Assembly (NCBI GenBank): GCA_029983625.1
Contig: JASBZF010000058.1
Location: 1-10,694, forward strand
DNA from: Pauljensenia sp.
GTDB lineage: Bacteria; Actinomycetota; Actinomycetes; Actinomycetales; Actinomycetaceae
Direction of reading: 5' to 3'
DNA: 10,694 nucleotides
The position numbers and the translations under genes are program-made. Shown piece by piece: positions 1 through 7,190 of the stretch (position 1 is its first letter; each line of letters begins with the position of its first letter). The notes below the pieces were generated by a model, which saw nothing but the letters and a program-made list of their open reading frames with translations, searched no databases and was not told where the DNA came from.

Positions 1-15
1 CCCCCCCCCCCCCCC
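1..15. repeat. Homopolymer run of at least 15 C at window edge
   Basis: The first 15 bases are all C, and the run may continue beyond the window. It lies 20 bp past the gatB stop codon. Read on the gatB strand it is a G run at the 3' end of the sequence. Two readings are possible: a real slippage-prone tract, or a contig-end artefact such as the false G calls that two-colour sequencers add at read ends. The sequence alone cannot decide. The abrupt change from ordinary sequence to a pure homopolymer at the very edge makes the artefact more likely. Confidence 0.9.
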
Positions 16-35
16 GAGAAGAGTTCGAGTAAACC

Positions 36-1538
36 TCAGCTTTCAACTCCAAGTTCAGCGAAGATAAGGTCCTTCACGCGAGCAGCATCAGCCTGTCCGC
101 GAGTTGCCTTCATCACAGCACCAACCAGAGCTCCGACCGCCTGCAGTTTGCCCGCTTGAATCTTCGCGACAATGTCAGCATGAGCGTCGATCGCTTCTTT
201 GACGGCAGCAGTCAGCGCCCCCTCATCAGAGACAACCTCAAGACCACGCGCCTCGACGATCTCAGTCGGCGAGCCTTCGCCCTCAAGAACGCCTTCCAGC
301 ACTTGACGAGCCAGCTTGTCATTGAGTCTTCCTGAATCAACGAGGGACTGAAGCTCAGCAATATGAGCGGGTGTCACCGGCATATCTTCAAGCGAAAGCT
401 CGCGTTCTTTTGCGCGACGCGACAGTTCGCCCATCCACCACTTACGTGCAGAACTCGGATCAACACCAGCGGCAACGGTAGCTTCGATTATTTCAAGCGC
501 CCCCGCATTGATGACATCACGCATCTCCATCTCTGCAAAACCCCACTCTTCACGGAGCCGCCGCCGTTTTGCAACCGGGAGTTCGGGTAAAGCCGCGCGC
601 AGCTGCTCCACCCACGCACGATCTGGCGCAACCGGAACCAGATCAGGTTCTGGGAAGTAGCGGTAGTCCTCCGCATCGGACTTCTCACGTCCCTGTGACG
701 TTGAGCCGTCTTCCTCATGGAAATGCCGCGTCTCCTGAACAACCGTGCCTCCAGAAGCCAAAATCGCGCCCTGGCGTTGCATTTCGTAGCGCACAGCTGC
801 CGCAATACCACGGAAGGAGTTCACATTCTTCGTCTCCGTGCGGGTACCAAGCGGCGCCTCAGGTGAAGATCGTAACGACACGTTGACATCGGCACGCACA
901 TTGCCGCGTTCCATACGAGCTTCAGAAACTTCAAGAGCACGGAAAATATCGCGCAAAGTCTGAACGTAGGCAGCCGCAACCTCCGGAGCGCGCACCCCGG
1001 CACCCACAATCGGCCGAGTCACAATCTCAACGAGCGGTACACCCGCGCGGTTGTAGTCCACGAGGGAATAATCCGCGCCGTGAATGCGTCCGTCTGCGCC
1101 ACCCACATGCGTGTTCTTCCCCGCATCTTCTTCCATATGCGCACGCTCAATCTCAACGCGGAACAAAGTCCCGTCCTCAAGTTCGACGTCAACATAACCG
1201 TTCGCTGCAATCGGCTCATCAAACTGCGAAGTCTGGAAAGCCTTCGTTAAATCGGGATAGAAATAGTTCTTCCGCGCAAAGCGGCAGGACTTGGCGATCT
1301 CACAGTTCAGAGCCAGACCGATCTTGATTGCGTACTCAACAGCCGTCCTGTTCACAACAGGAAGGCAACCGGGCAAGCCAAGGGACACGGGTGTCACATA
1401 GGTGTTCGGATCACCGCCAAAAGCATTCGGCGCAGCATCAAACATTTTCGTCTGCGTACCGAGTTCGACGTGTACCTCGATCCCTAAAACCGGATCGAAA
1501 GTAGCGGCGACCTCATCGTATGCCATGAGCTCGGTCAT
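36..1538 (-). CDS. gatB: Asp-tRNA(Asn)/Glu-tRNA(Gln) amidotransferase subunit B
   Basis: This is subunit B of GatCAB, the cytoplasmic enzyme that converts misacylated Glu-tRNA(Gln) and Asp-tRNA(Asn) to Gln-tRNA and Asn-tRNA. GatB binds the tRNA and activates the acyl group with ATP. The protein has 500 residues, normal for the family. The GatB signature DYNRAGVPLVEIV is at residues 161-173. Other family landmarks are IEVHVEL (20-26), KNYFYPD (90-96), HMEEDAGK (134-141), GNVRADVNVSLR and GTRTETKNVNSFR. The last 150 or so residues form the tail helical/YqeY-like region that contacts tRNA. An upstream in-frame ATG at 1568 exists. The ATG at 1538 is preferred because GGGAGG lies 7 nt before it and because it overlaps the gatA stop by one base (TGATG). 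No terminator hairpin is visible in the 35 bp after the stop, so the operon may continue. Confidence 0.97.
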   Translation of the reverse strand: MTELMAYDEVAATFDPVLGIEVHVELGTQTKMFDAAPNAFGGDPNTYVTPVSLGLPGCLPVVNRTAVEYAIKIGLALNCEIAKSCRFARKNYFYPDLTKAFQTSQFDEPIAANGYVDVELEDGTLFRVEIERAHMEEDAGKNTHVGGADGRIHGADYSLVDYNRAGVPLVEIVTRPIVGAGVRAPEVAAAYVQTLRDIFRALEVSEARMERGNVRADVNVSLRSSPEAPLGTRTETKNVNSFRGIAAAVRYEMQRQGAILASGGTVVQETRHFHEEDGSTSQGREKSDAEDYRYFPEPDLVPVAPDRAWVEQLRAALPELPVAKRRRLREEWGFAEMEMRDVINAGALEIIEATVAAGVDPSSARKWWMGELSRRAKERELSLEDMPVTPAHIAELQSLVDSGRLNDKLARQVLEGVLEGEGSPTEIVEARGLEVVSDEGALTAAVKEAIDAHADIVAKIQAGKLQAVGALVGAVMKATRGQADAARVKDLIFAELGVES

Positions 1539-3043
1539 CAGTTTTCCTCCCAGCTTCCGGCCGGGCACAAGGCCGCGACCTCGTCGCTCAAAGCTTCGAC
1601 AAGCCCGGCGACTTCGTACATGATCTGATCGCCGCGCGCAGGCGCAATAATTTGGAATCCAATCGGCAGCCCTTGGGAACTCACAGCATTAGGAACGCTC
1701 ATTGCCGGAACGCCCGCAAGATTCGCCGGAATCGTCGCAACATCATTGAGGTACATCGCCATCGGATCATTCATTTTGGCACCGAATGGGAAAGCGGTGG
1801 TCGGAGCCGTTGGAGAGACCAGGACATCAACCTCACTAAAGACACGATCAAAATCGCGCTGAATGAGGGTGCGAACCTTCTGGGCGCTGCCGTAGTAAGC
1901 ATCGTAGTGTCCAGCTGACAGGACGTGCGTACCTAAAATGATGCGACGTTTCACCTCATCACCGAATCCAGCCTCACGGGTAGCGGCCATAACAGACGCT
2001 GCGGTCACCGGCCCCTCACGTGGCTCCACTCGGATTCCGTAACGCATACCGTCAAAACGCGCAAGATTCGAGGAAACCTCCGCCGGCATGATGAGATAGT
2101 AGGCGGCAAGGGCATAATCAAAGCTCGGGCACGATACCTCACGGATCTCAGCACCTGACTCACGTAAAGCTTCAACGCTTGCATTGAAAGCAGCAAGGAC
2201 TTCATCCTGATAGCCCTCACCTGACAGTTCCTTCACAACACCGATCTTCAGTCCCTCAATGCGTTGAGCAGCAAGAACAGCCTGAACCGCACGCTGAAGC
2301 TGCGGAACCGGTTCATTCAGGGATGTTGAATCAAGCGGATCGTGGCCAGCAATGAGTTCGGTGAGTGCTGCCGCATCAGCAACCGTGCGTGTCACCGGGC
2401 CGATCTGATCCAGAGAAGATGCCATCGCTACAAGTCCGTAACGCGAAACCTGACCGTAAGTTGGCTTCGCGCCGACAGTACCGGTCACAGAACCGGGCTG
2501 ACGGATTGAGCCACCCGTATCAGAGCCGAGGGCGAGCGGCACCATGTAAGCAGCAACCGCAGCCGCACTCCCCCCACCGGAACCTCCTGGGATCCTCGTC
2601 GTATCCCACGGGTTCAGAGTCGGACCGTAAGCAGAATGCTCGGTTGAAGACCCCATCGCGAACTCATCCATATTTGTCTTCCCGACCATAGGAAGACCCG
2701 CGTCCTGGATTTTCTTCACGACAGTCGCATCGTAAGGCGGTAACCATCCCTCAAGGATCTTCGAAGCGCAGGTCGTTGGAATCTGGCGAGTGACCATATT
2801 GTCTTTCAAGGCAATCGGAATACCCGCGAGCGGATGAAGTTCCTCCCCCGCTGCTCTTTGAGCATCCACGCGAGCCGCAGTCGCCAAAGCTCCCTCACGA
2901 TCAACGAATAAGAAAGCGTTGAGCTTCGGGTTCAAGGCTTCGATCCGGTCAAGACAAGCCTGTGTGAGTTCAACTGAAGTGATTTGCCTTGAAGCAAGCA
3001 ATTCTGCCAGTTCAAGCGCTGACTTCTTCAATAGTGCGTTCAT
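1538..3043 (-). CDS. gatA: Asp-tRNA(Asn)/Glu-tRNA(Gln) amidotransferase subunit A
   Basis: This is the glutaminase subunit of GatCAB, of the amidase-signature family. It releases ammonia from glutamine and channels it to GatB. From the start chosen here the protein has 501 residues. The Ser-cisSer-Lys triad is visible: Lys80 in ALKDN, Ser155 in PGGSGGGS, and the nucleophile Ser179 in SDTGGSIRQP. The Ser-to-Ser spacing of 24 matches S. aureus GatA. Later family landmarks include KPTYGQVSRYGL, SLDQIGP and AGVPAMSVP. Two adjacent ATG codons are available. The second (3043) sits 4 nt after GGAGG and overlaps the gatC stop by one base. The first (3046) sits only 1 nt after GGAGG, so it is less likely. 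The gene is the middle of the gatC-gatA-gatB operon and is probably translationally coupled on both sides, which suits a 1:1:1 complex. Confidence 0.97.
   Translation of the reverse strand: MNALLKKSALELAELLASRQITSVELTQACLDRIEALNPKLNAFLFVDREGALATAARVDAQRAAGEELHPLAGIPIALKDNMVTRQIPTTCASKILEGWLPPYDATVVKKIQDAGLPMVGKTNMDEFAMGSSTEHSAYGPTLNPWDTTRIPGGSGGGSAAAVAAYMVPLALGSDTGGSIRQPGSVTGTVGAKPTYGQVSRYGLVAMASSLDQIGPVTRTVADAAALTELIAGHDPLDSTSLNEPVPQLQRAVQAVLAAQRIEGLKIGVVKELSGEGYQDEVLAAFNASVEALRESGAEIREVSCPSFDYALAAYYLIMPAEVSSNLARFDGMRYGIRVEPREGPVTAASVMAATREAGFGDEVKRRIILGTHVLSAGHYDAYYGSAQKVRTLIQRDFDRVFSEVDVLVSPTAPTTAFPFGAKMNDPMAMYLNDVATIPANLAGVPAMSVPNAVSSQGLPIGFQIIAPARGDQIMYEVAGLVEALSDEVAALCPAGSWEEN
1546..1551 (-). 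promoter_or_regulatory. Ribosome binding site of gatB
   Basis: GGGAGG on the minus strand lies inside the end of gatA, 7 nt before the ATG at 1538. It decides the start against the longer in-frame option at 1568, which would add ten residues (MPGRKLGGKL) not expected at a GatB N-terminus. Confidence 0.8.
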
Positions 3044-3339
3044 CATTCCTCCCCGAGGATCTGCGGAACTAAGAACATGCCGTCTTCGCAGGCCGGTGCC
3101 GCAGCAAGAACTTCATCACGATCCAGAGTGTGCGCGACCTTATCTTCGCGCCACACGTTCGTCAGCGGGATCGGATGAGAAGTCGCAGGAACATCCGGTG
3201 TAGCAACTTCGGACACCTTAGCGACCGAATCGGCGATGACATCGAGCTCACCGGCGAAGCGCTCGATCTCCTCCAGAGTCAATGCGATATGGGCCAACCC
3301 CGCAACGCGGGCGACCTCGTCAGTACTGATGCGTGACAT
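3043..3339 (-). CDS. gatC: Asp-tRNA(Asn)/Glu-tRNA(Gln) amidotransferase subunit C
   Basis: This is the small subunit that wraps around the GatA-GatB interface and stabilises the transamidosome. From ATG 3339 it has 98 residues, the usual actinobacterial length, and begins MSRISTDEVARVAGLAHIAL, the expected N-terminal helix. The PLTNVWRED motif and the C-terminal end FLVPQILGEE match the family. Longer in-frame starts exist at 3348 and 3375, adding 3 or 12 residues that do not look like GatC. The 3339 start has a modest AGGA 8 nt upstream, and also a TAGGAT hexamer 7 nt upstream that could be a -10 box for a leaderless message. It is the first gene of the gatCAB operon and is transcribed away from the PLD-family gene. 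Confidence 0.95.
   Translation of the reverse strand: MSRISTDEVARVAGLAHIALTLEEIERFAGELDVIADSVAKVSEVATPDVPATSHPIPLTNVWREDKVAHTLDRDEVLAAAPACEDGMFLVPQILGEE
3048..3054 (-). promoter_or_regulatory. Ribosome binding site of gatA
   Basis: GGGGAGG on the minus strand lies in the last codons of gatC. It is 1 nt from the first of two tandem ATG codons and 4 nt from the second, which favours the second ATG at 3043. Confidence 0.7.
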
Positions 3340-3346
3340 GTTCGCC

Positions 3347-3352
3347 ATCCTA
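3347..3352 (-). promoter_or_regulatory. Possible -10 box of gatC (leaderless candidate)
   Basis: TAGGAT on the minus strand fits the actinobacterial TANNNT pattern and ends 7 nt before the gatC ATG, so transcription could begin at or next to the start codon. No convincing -35 is seen 17-18 nt further upstream. The same bases include the weak AGGA ribosome site, so the two readings compete. Confidence 0.25.
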
Positions 3353-3419
3353 GTCACTGGCGATCCTTCACTCATTCTTCACACTCACCAAGCGGGCTAA
3401 AAGCTCGCCTTGATCCTTC

Positions 3420-3425
3420 TATCCT
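3420..3425 (+). promoter_or_regulatory. Possible -10 box of the PLD-family gene (leaderless candidate)
   Basis: TATCCT matches TATAAT at four positions and fits TANNNT. It ends 7 nt before the ATG at 3433. The only Shine-Dalgarno-like bases, AAGG, are 2 nt from the ATG, which is too close to work well. No clear -35 is seen. Confidence 0.3.
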
Positions 3426-3432
3426 TAAGGCT

Positions 3433-4698
3433 ATGGATTGGAGCCACAGACCCCGACTCAACGCCAACACTGTGAGTATCGTCAAGAAAGTCGGTCTCGG
3501 CATTATCGCGGCTCAAACGACCGCACTCATCGCAGTCCACATGATCGACCACATGCGCAAACAGCGCGTTCCCGGTGGTCGGCACGGCTTTCCCGCCCTC
3601 GATCCCGTCGACACTCAGGTCGCGCACACACGTGTGCGCACCTACACCGAGGGACATTCTTTGTATGCAGACATGCTGGAAGCCATCGCCCAAGCACAAC
3701 ACCACATCTACTTTGAAACCTTCATATGGCGTGCAGATGAATGGGGCCAACGTTTCAAAGACGCACTCATCGCAGCCGCAAAACGCGGCGTACAGGTGTA
3801 TTGCGTGTACGACGGTTTCGGTGTGTTCAATCAAAATCCGCGTTTCTTCGTCTTCCCTCAGATTGCGCATCTGTGGGTGAGACGATTCCCAGCGATCCGT
3901 TCAGGTCTCCTCACTTTGAACCTTCGGAACACGGGACAAGATCACCGCAAAATCCTCGTGGTGGATTCTCAGGTCGGTTTCGTTGGCGGCTACAACATCG
4001 GTGATCCTTTTGCGAACGAATGGCGTGACACACACGTGCGTGTATCCGGCGCGGCAGTGTGGGAACTGGAAAACGGCTTCGTTGACTTCTGGAATCATTT
4101 CAAACCAAAACGCGCACCGAAACTTCCAGACCAAGGGGCTCGTCGCTGGGAGGCTAAGACCACGGCGGCTTTCAATGCGCCGCATCGTTTCCTCTATCCG
4201 ATTCGCGGAATGTACATCGACGCGATGGAACGCGCAACCGAATCCATCACCATCACCACCGCCTACTTCATTCCCGATAAGGAAGTCCTTCAAGCACTCA
4301 TCGCCGCAGCACGTCGGGGCGTGCGCGTGCGCGTCCTCATTCCCGAGTTTTCCAACCACATCCTCGCAGACTGGGTGGCGCGCCCCTACTACGGGCAGCT
4401 CCTACGAGAAGGCATTGAAATCTGGCTGTATCAACATGCAATGGTCCACTCAAAGACCATGACGGTTGATTCCATGTGGTCCACAATCGGGACGGCAAAT
4501 ATCGACCGACTCTCGATGCGTGGCAACCATGAGGTGAACATGCAGTTCTTCTCACGCGAACTCGCCAAGCGAATGGAAGAGATCTTCGCGAACGACCTCA
4601 CCACCTCGCGTCGCCTCACGATCGAAGAATGGGAAAGCCGCTCACTTTTAACGAAGATCACCGAAAGCCTGCTCCATCCTTTCGAGTTCGTCGTGTGA
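3433..4698 (+). CDS. Cardiolipin synthase-type phospholipase D family protein
   Basis: This is a membrane-anchored PLD-superfamily phosphatidyltransferase of 421 residues. The probable reaction is joining two phosphatidylglycerol molecules, or a related donor and acceptor, into cardiolipin at the cytoplasmic membrane. Both HxKx4D catalytic motifs are intact: His171-Lys173-Asp178 followed by GGYNIGD, and His339-Lys341-Asp346 followed by GTANIDRLSMRGNHE. This gives the usual two-lobed active site. Only one hydrophobic helix (about residues 20-38) precedes the first lobe, whereas many classical Cls proteins have two. Some actinobacteria make cardiolipin with an unrelated CDP-alcohol phosphatidyltransferase, so this protein could instead be a PLD-like enzyme with another lipid substrate. 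For that reason no symbol is assigned. The ATG at 3433 is the only start that keeps the membrane helix. The gene converges with ligA, with 13 bp between stop codons, and no clear terminator is seen there. Confidence 0.88.
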   Translation: MDWSHRPRLNANTVSIVKKVGLGIIAAQTTALIAVHMIDHMRKQRVPGGRHGFPALDPVDTQVAHTRVRTYTEGHSLYADMLEAIAQAQHHIYFETFIWRADEWGQRFKDALIAAAKRGVQVYCVYDGFGVFNQNPRFFVFPQIAHLWVRRFPAIRSGLLTLNLRNTGQDHRKILVVDSQVGFVGGYNIGDPFANEWRDTHVRVSGAAVWELENGFVDFWNHFKPKRAPKLPDQGARRWEAKTTAAFNAPHRFLYPIRGMYIDAMERATESITITTAYFIPDKEVLQALIAAARRGVRVRVLIPEFSNHILADWVARPYYGQLLREGIEIWLYQHAMVHSKTMTVDSMWSTIGTANIDRLSMRGNHEVNMQFFSRELAKRMEEIFANDLTTSRRLTIEEWESRSLLTKITESLLHPFEFVV

Positions 4699-4711
4699 AT
4701 ACGCCAGGCTT

Positions 4712-7033
4712 TTAAACTGTCGCATTCAGGCCAAGCCCTTGCAGCCCCTCGTCAAGCAAAATCTGGAAGCGAGTCTCGTCAATAACGGGAATACCTAAGG
4801 ACTCCGCTTTCGCCGCCTTCGAGCCTGCGCCCGGACCTGCAACGACAAGATCAGTTTTTTTCGACACTGAAGCGGTGGCGCGTCCACCTCGTTTGACAAT
4901 CGCTTCCTTCGCGGATTCTCGGTCATATCCTGGCATCGCCCCTGAGACGACAATGGCAAGCCCTTCAAGAACCTGAGAAATCGCTTCAACAGGCTCATCT
5001 TCCATCGACACACCCGCCCGTTTCCACGAATCAAGCAATTCGATATGCCAATCAACTCCGAACCATTCAATCAGCGAAGCGCCGATCGTCGCCCCGACAC
5101 CTTCAACGGCGGAAAGTTGTTCGAGGCTTGCCGTGCGCAGTGCTTCCATCGAAGAGAAAGTATCGGCGAGGGCGCGCGCCGCACTCGGTCCGATGTGGCG
5201 GATCGATAGGGCGACAAGGATCCGAGCAAGCGGACTGTTTTTCGCTTTATTGAGTTCAGTAAGCATGTCAAGCGTGGACTTCGAAGCTTTTAAAGCCTTC
5301 GTCCAGAAGTAGCGCACGCGCGTCCAGTCTCCGGTCGCCACCCCCCGTTCCATCACCGGACGCCAGACAAATACCTCGCGTAAAGCCTCAGCATCAAGGT
5401 CGAAAAGCTCAGCTTCACGTTTCAGCGCGGGCTGCTGAGGCGGCGGTAACAAAGATTCTGCAGCTGCGAGTTGATCTGCGGGCGCCAGGTCCTCCACTCC
5501 TGAAAGGCGCACGACGCTCCCATCCTCAAGGAAAACTGCCTGACCTGCGACAAGGGATGCGGCAACATCATCTCGTCCGGCTTCAGGTTGCGTCAGAGCC
5601 AAAGCTGCTTCGTCGCCCAAACCTTCAATGTCGAGGGCGGAACGCGCACCGATATGAGCGACACGCTCGGTGATCTGCGCCGGGCAAGCGGCCTTATTGG
5701 GGCAACGCAAATCTACGTCGCCCGCTTTTTCTACGGCCAGCTCACACCCGCATGACGGACAGTGAGTCGGCATCACGAAAGGACGTTCTTCCCCGGTACG
5801 GGCAGCTATTACCGGGCCAAGAATCTCGGGGATAATATCTCCGGCCTTGCGCAAAATCACAAGATCGCCGAGGAGAACACCTTTACGCACAATTTCCTGC
5901 GCGTTATGCAGGGTCGCTCGAGAAACTTTTGATCCGTCAACAAGGACGGTCTCCATCACACCGTAGGGTGTCACGCGCCCCGTGCGTCCCACCTGCACAC
6001 GAATGTCGAGCAGGCGAGTATGCACTTCCTCCGGTGGGAACTTATAGGCCGCCGCCCACCTAGGAGCCCGTGAAGTCATGCCGAGACTGCGCTGCAAGTC
6101 AAGGTCATCCACTTTCAGCACGACCCCGTCGATCTTGTAGGCGAGATCTTCACGGGCGCGCGTCAGTTCCTTAATGCGTTTTTCAATCGCTTCACGGCCC
6201 CGCACAAGCCGAGTGTGTTCTGACACCGGAAGTCCCCAGGACTCAATGAGCCTGTACCAGGCGTATTGACTTGTTGGAGCCTCAAAGCCAGATTCTCCGA
6301 CCTCAAGGAAACCAATACCGTGAGCGAGAAAAGCAAGCGGACGTTGCGCGCTCATCGCAGGATCCTTCTGACGCAAAGAACCGGCGGCAGCGTTCCTCGG
6401 GTTTGCAAGCACAGCTTCACCCGCTTTCTGACGCTGCGCGTTATACGCCTCAAAATCTGCGAGAGGAATATAGACTTCCCCTCGAATTTCTACGCGATGA
6501 GGAACAGATTGGCCCTGAAGCATTCGGGCGATAGAAGCGATTGTCAACACATTTGCCGTCACGTCCTCACCGGTTCGACCATCCCCGCGAGTCGCAGCAC
6601 GAACAAGACGCCCATCAACGTAGAGAAGATTGACTGCAAGCCCATCGATTTTTGCTTCCGAGGTCATGTCGAGGCCGGTCATGCCGAGATCGTTTTCCAC
6701 ACGATCGATCCACTCAGCCAGCTCCTCCAAGGAGAAGACGTCGTTGATCGATGTCATCTGTGCGAGGTGACGCACCGGAGCAAAGTCTGATCGAGCAGCA
6801 CCCCCCACGCTCGCCGTCGGAGAATCAGCACCCGCAAGTTCGGGATGATCCCTTTCGATCGTTTCCAGTTCACGGTAGAGACGGTCGTAGTCTTCGTCAT
6901 TCATCTGTGGAGCGTCGTCCTCGTAATACGCCTTACGGGCACGCTCGATGACGCTCACGAGGGCGTCGTGGCGTTCACGAAGAGCAATCCAACGCGGTGA
7001 GTGTTCCTGCGTAGGCACGTCCTTGTCAGTCAT
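4712..7033 (-). CDS. ligA: NAD-dependent DNA ligase LigA
   Basis: LigA seals nicks in duplex DNA during replication and repair, using NAD+. From ATG 7033 the protein has 773 residues, longer than the roughly 670 of E. coli LigA. Domains in order: an N-terminal Ia domain with the YYEDDAPQMNDEDYDRLYREL stretch split across residues 36-56; a nucleotidyltransferase domain with Lys128 in EAKIDG as the adenylated residue, then YKIDGVVLK; an OB fold with GRTGRVTPYG; a four-cysteine zinc site (Cys425, 428, 444, 450); a helix-hairpin-helix region; and a C-terminal BRCT domain (about 687-765). About 100 extra residues (about 480-584) interrupt the helix-hairpin-helix region. The adenylate-pocket motif reads MTSINDVF where most LigA have MLSLDN. 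The reading frame is open upstream to 7189, but residues before 7033 do not resemble LigA. No Shine-Dalgarno precedes 7033; a -10-like CACAAT lies 6 nt upstream. Confidence 0.97.
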   Translation of the reverse strand: MTDKDVPTQEHSPRWIALRERHDALVSVIERARKAYYEDDAPQMNDEDYDRLYRELETIERDHPELAGADSPTASVGGAARSDFAPVRHLAQMTSINDVFSLEELAEWIDRVENDLGMTGLDMTSEAKIDGLAVNLLYVDGRLVRAATRGDGRTGEDVTANVLTIASIARMLQGQSVPHRVEIRGEVYIPLADFEAYNAQRQKAGEAVLANPRNAAAGSLRQKDPAMSAQRPLAFLAHGIGFLEVGESGFEAPTSQYAWYRLIESWGLPVSEHTRLVRGREAIEKRIKELTRAREDLAYKIDGVVLKVDDLDLQRSLGMTSRAPRWAAAYKFPPEEVHTRLLDIRVQVGRTGRVTPYGVMETVLVDGSKVSRATLHNAQEIVRKGVLLGDLVILRKAGDIIPEILGPVIAARTGEERPFVMPTHCPSCGCELAVEKAGDVDLRCPNKAACPAQITERVAHIGARSALDIEGLGDEAALALTQPEAGRDDVAASLVAGQAVFLEDGSVVRLSGVEDLAPADQLAAAESLLPPPQQPALKREAELFDLDAEALREVFVWRPVMERGVATGDWTRVRYFWTKALKASKSTLDMLTELNKAKNSPLARILVALSIRHIGPSAARALADTFSSMEALRTASLEQLSAVEGVGATIGASLIEWFGVDWHIELLDSWKRAGVSMEDEPVEAISQVLEGLAIVVSGAMPGYDRESAKEAIVKRGGRATASVSKKTDLVVAGPGAGSKAAKAESLGIPVIDETRFQILLDEGLQGLGLNATV

Positions 7034-7039
7034 GGGGTC

Positions 7040-7045
7040 ATTGTG
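7040..7045 (-). promoter_or_regulatory. Possible -10 box of ligA (leaderless candidate)
   Basis: CACAAT on the minus strand ends 6 nt before the ligA ATG. The upstream sequence has no purine-rich ribosome site, so initiation directly at the 5' AUG of the transcript is plausible. No good -35 is visible. Confidence 0.25.
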
Positions 7046-7100
7046 ACATCGACACCGGACAGATTTCTCTTGCCTCGAAATCGACTTCGGGAAAAGGAGG

Positions 7101-7109
7101 TTATCCACA
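7101..7109 (+). promoter_or_regulatory. Single DnaA-box-like nonamer TTATCCACA
   Basis: TTATCCACA is identical to the high-affinity bacterial DnaA box. It sits in the 157-bp spacer (7034-7190) between divergent ligA and the FHA-FtsK gene. No second copy is seen nearby, so this is not an origin. It could let DnaA couple transcription of either gene to replication, or it could be chance. Confidence 0.4.
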
Positions 7110-7180
7110 ATCCCCATGCACATCCTTAGCCTCTTTCCCTCACACACACCACAGTAGACACGGCAAAAGCAGTCACACAT

Positions 7181-7185
7181 GGGAG
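7181..7185 (+). promoter_or_regulatory. Ribosome binding site of the FHA-FtsK gene
   Basis: GGGAG lies 5 nt before the ATG at 7191. It favours that codon over the in-frame ATG at 7179, which has no purine-rich sequence before it and itself runs into this site. Confidence 0.65.
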
Positions 7186-7190
7186 ACACA

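Larger units (their letters stand above)
3340..3432. other. Divergent intergenic region gatC / PLD gene
   Basis: These 93 bp separate two divergent genes and must hold both promoters. Apart from the two TANNNT hexamers at 3347-3352 and 3420-3425, no clear -35 boxes, operator palindromes or RNA structures are evident. Confidence 0.6.
7034..7190. other. Divergent intergenic region ligA / FHA-FtsK gene
   Basis: This 157-bp spacer holds promoters for both genes. Visible items are the DnaA-box-like nonamer, an AAGGAGG at 7094-7100 with no start codon at a usable distance, a CA-rich stretch near 7140-7155, and the ribosome site at 7181-7185. No confident -35/-10 pair was found for the plus-strand gene. 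Confidence 0.6.

Noticed and set aside
4697..4727. Imperfect inverted repeat GAATACG / CGCATTC between the convergent PLD gene and ligA, with TTTT nearby
   Set aside because: The stem has a mismatch and a loop of about 15 nt, and the T run is inside the loop rather than after the stem, so it is not a convincing terminator.
6266..6790. 174-residue plus-strand ORF antisense to ligA
   Set aside because: It lies wholly inside conserved ligA coding sequence, its product resembles nothing, and it fits an antisense shadow of a GC-biased gene.
7116..7157. 13-codon ORF after AAGGAGG, before the FHA-FtsK gene
   Set aside because: The spacing from AAGGAGG to the ATG is 15 nt, too long for efficient initiation, and the peptide has no recognisable feature.
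7034..7189. 52-residue N-terminal extension of LigA from ATG 7189
   Set aside because: The extra residues are cysteine-rich and unlike any LigA N-terminus. They run through the divergent promoter spacer. ATG 7033 gives the expected beginning.
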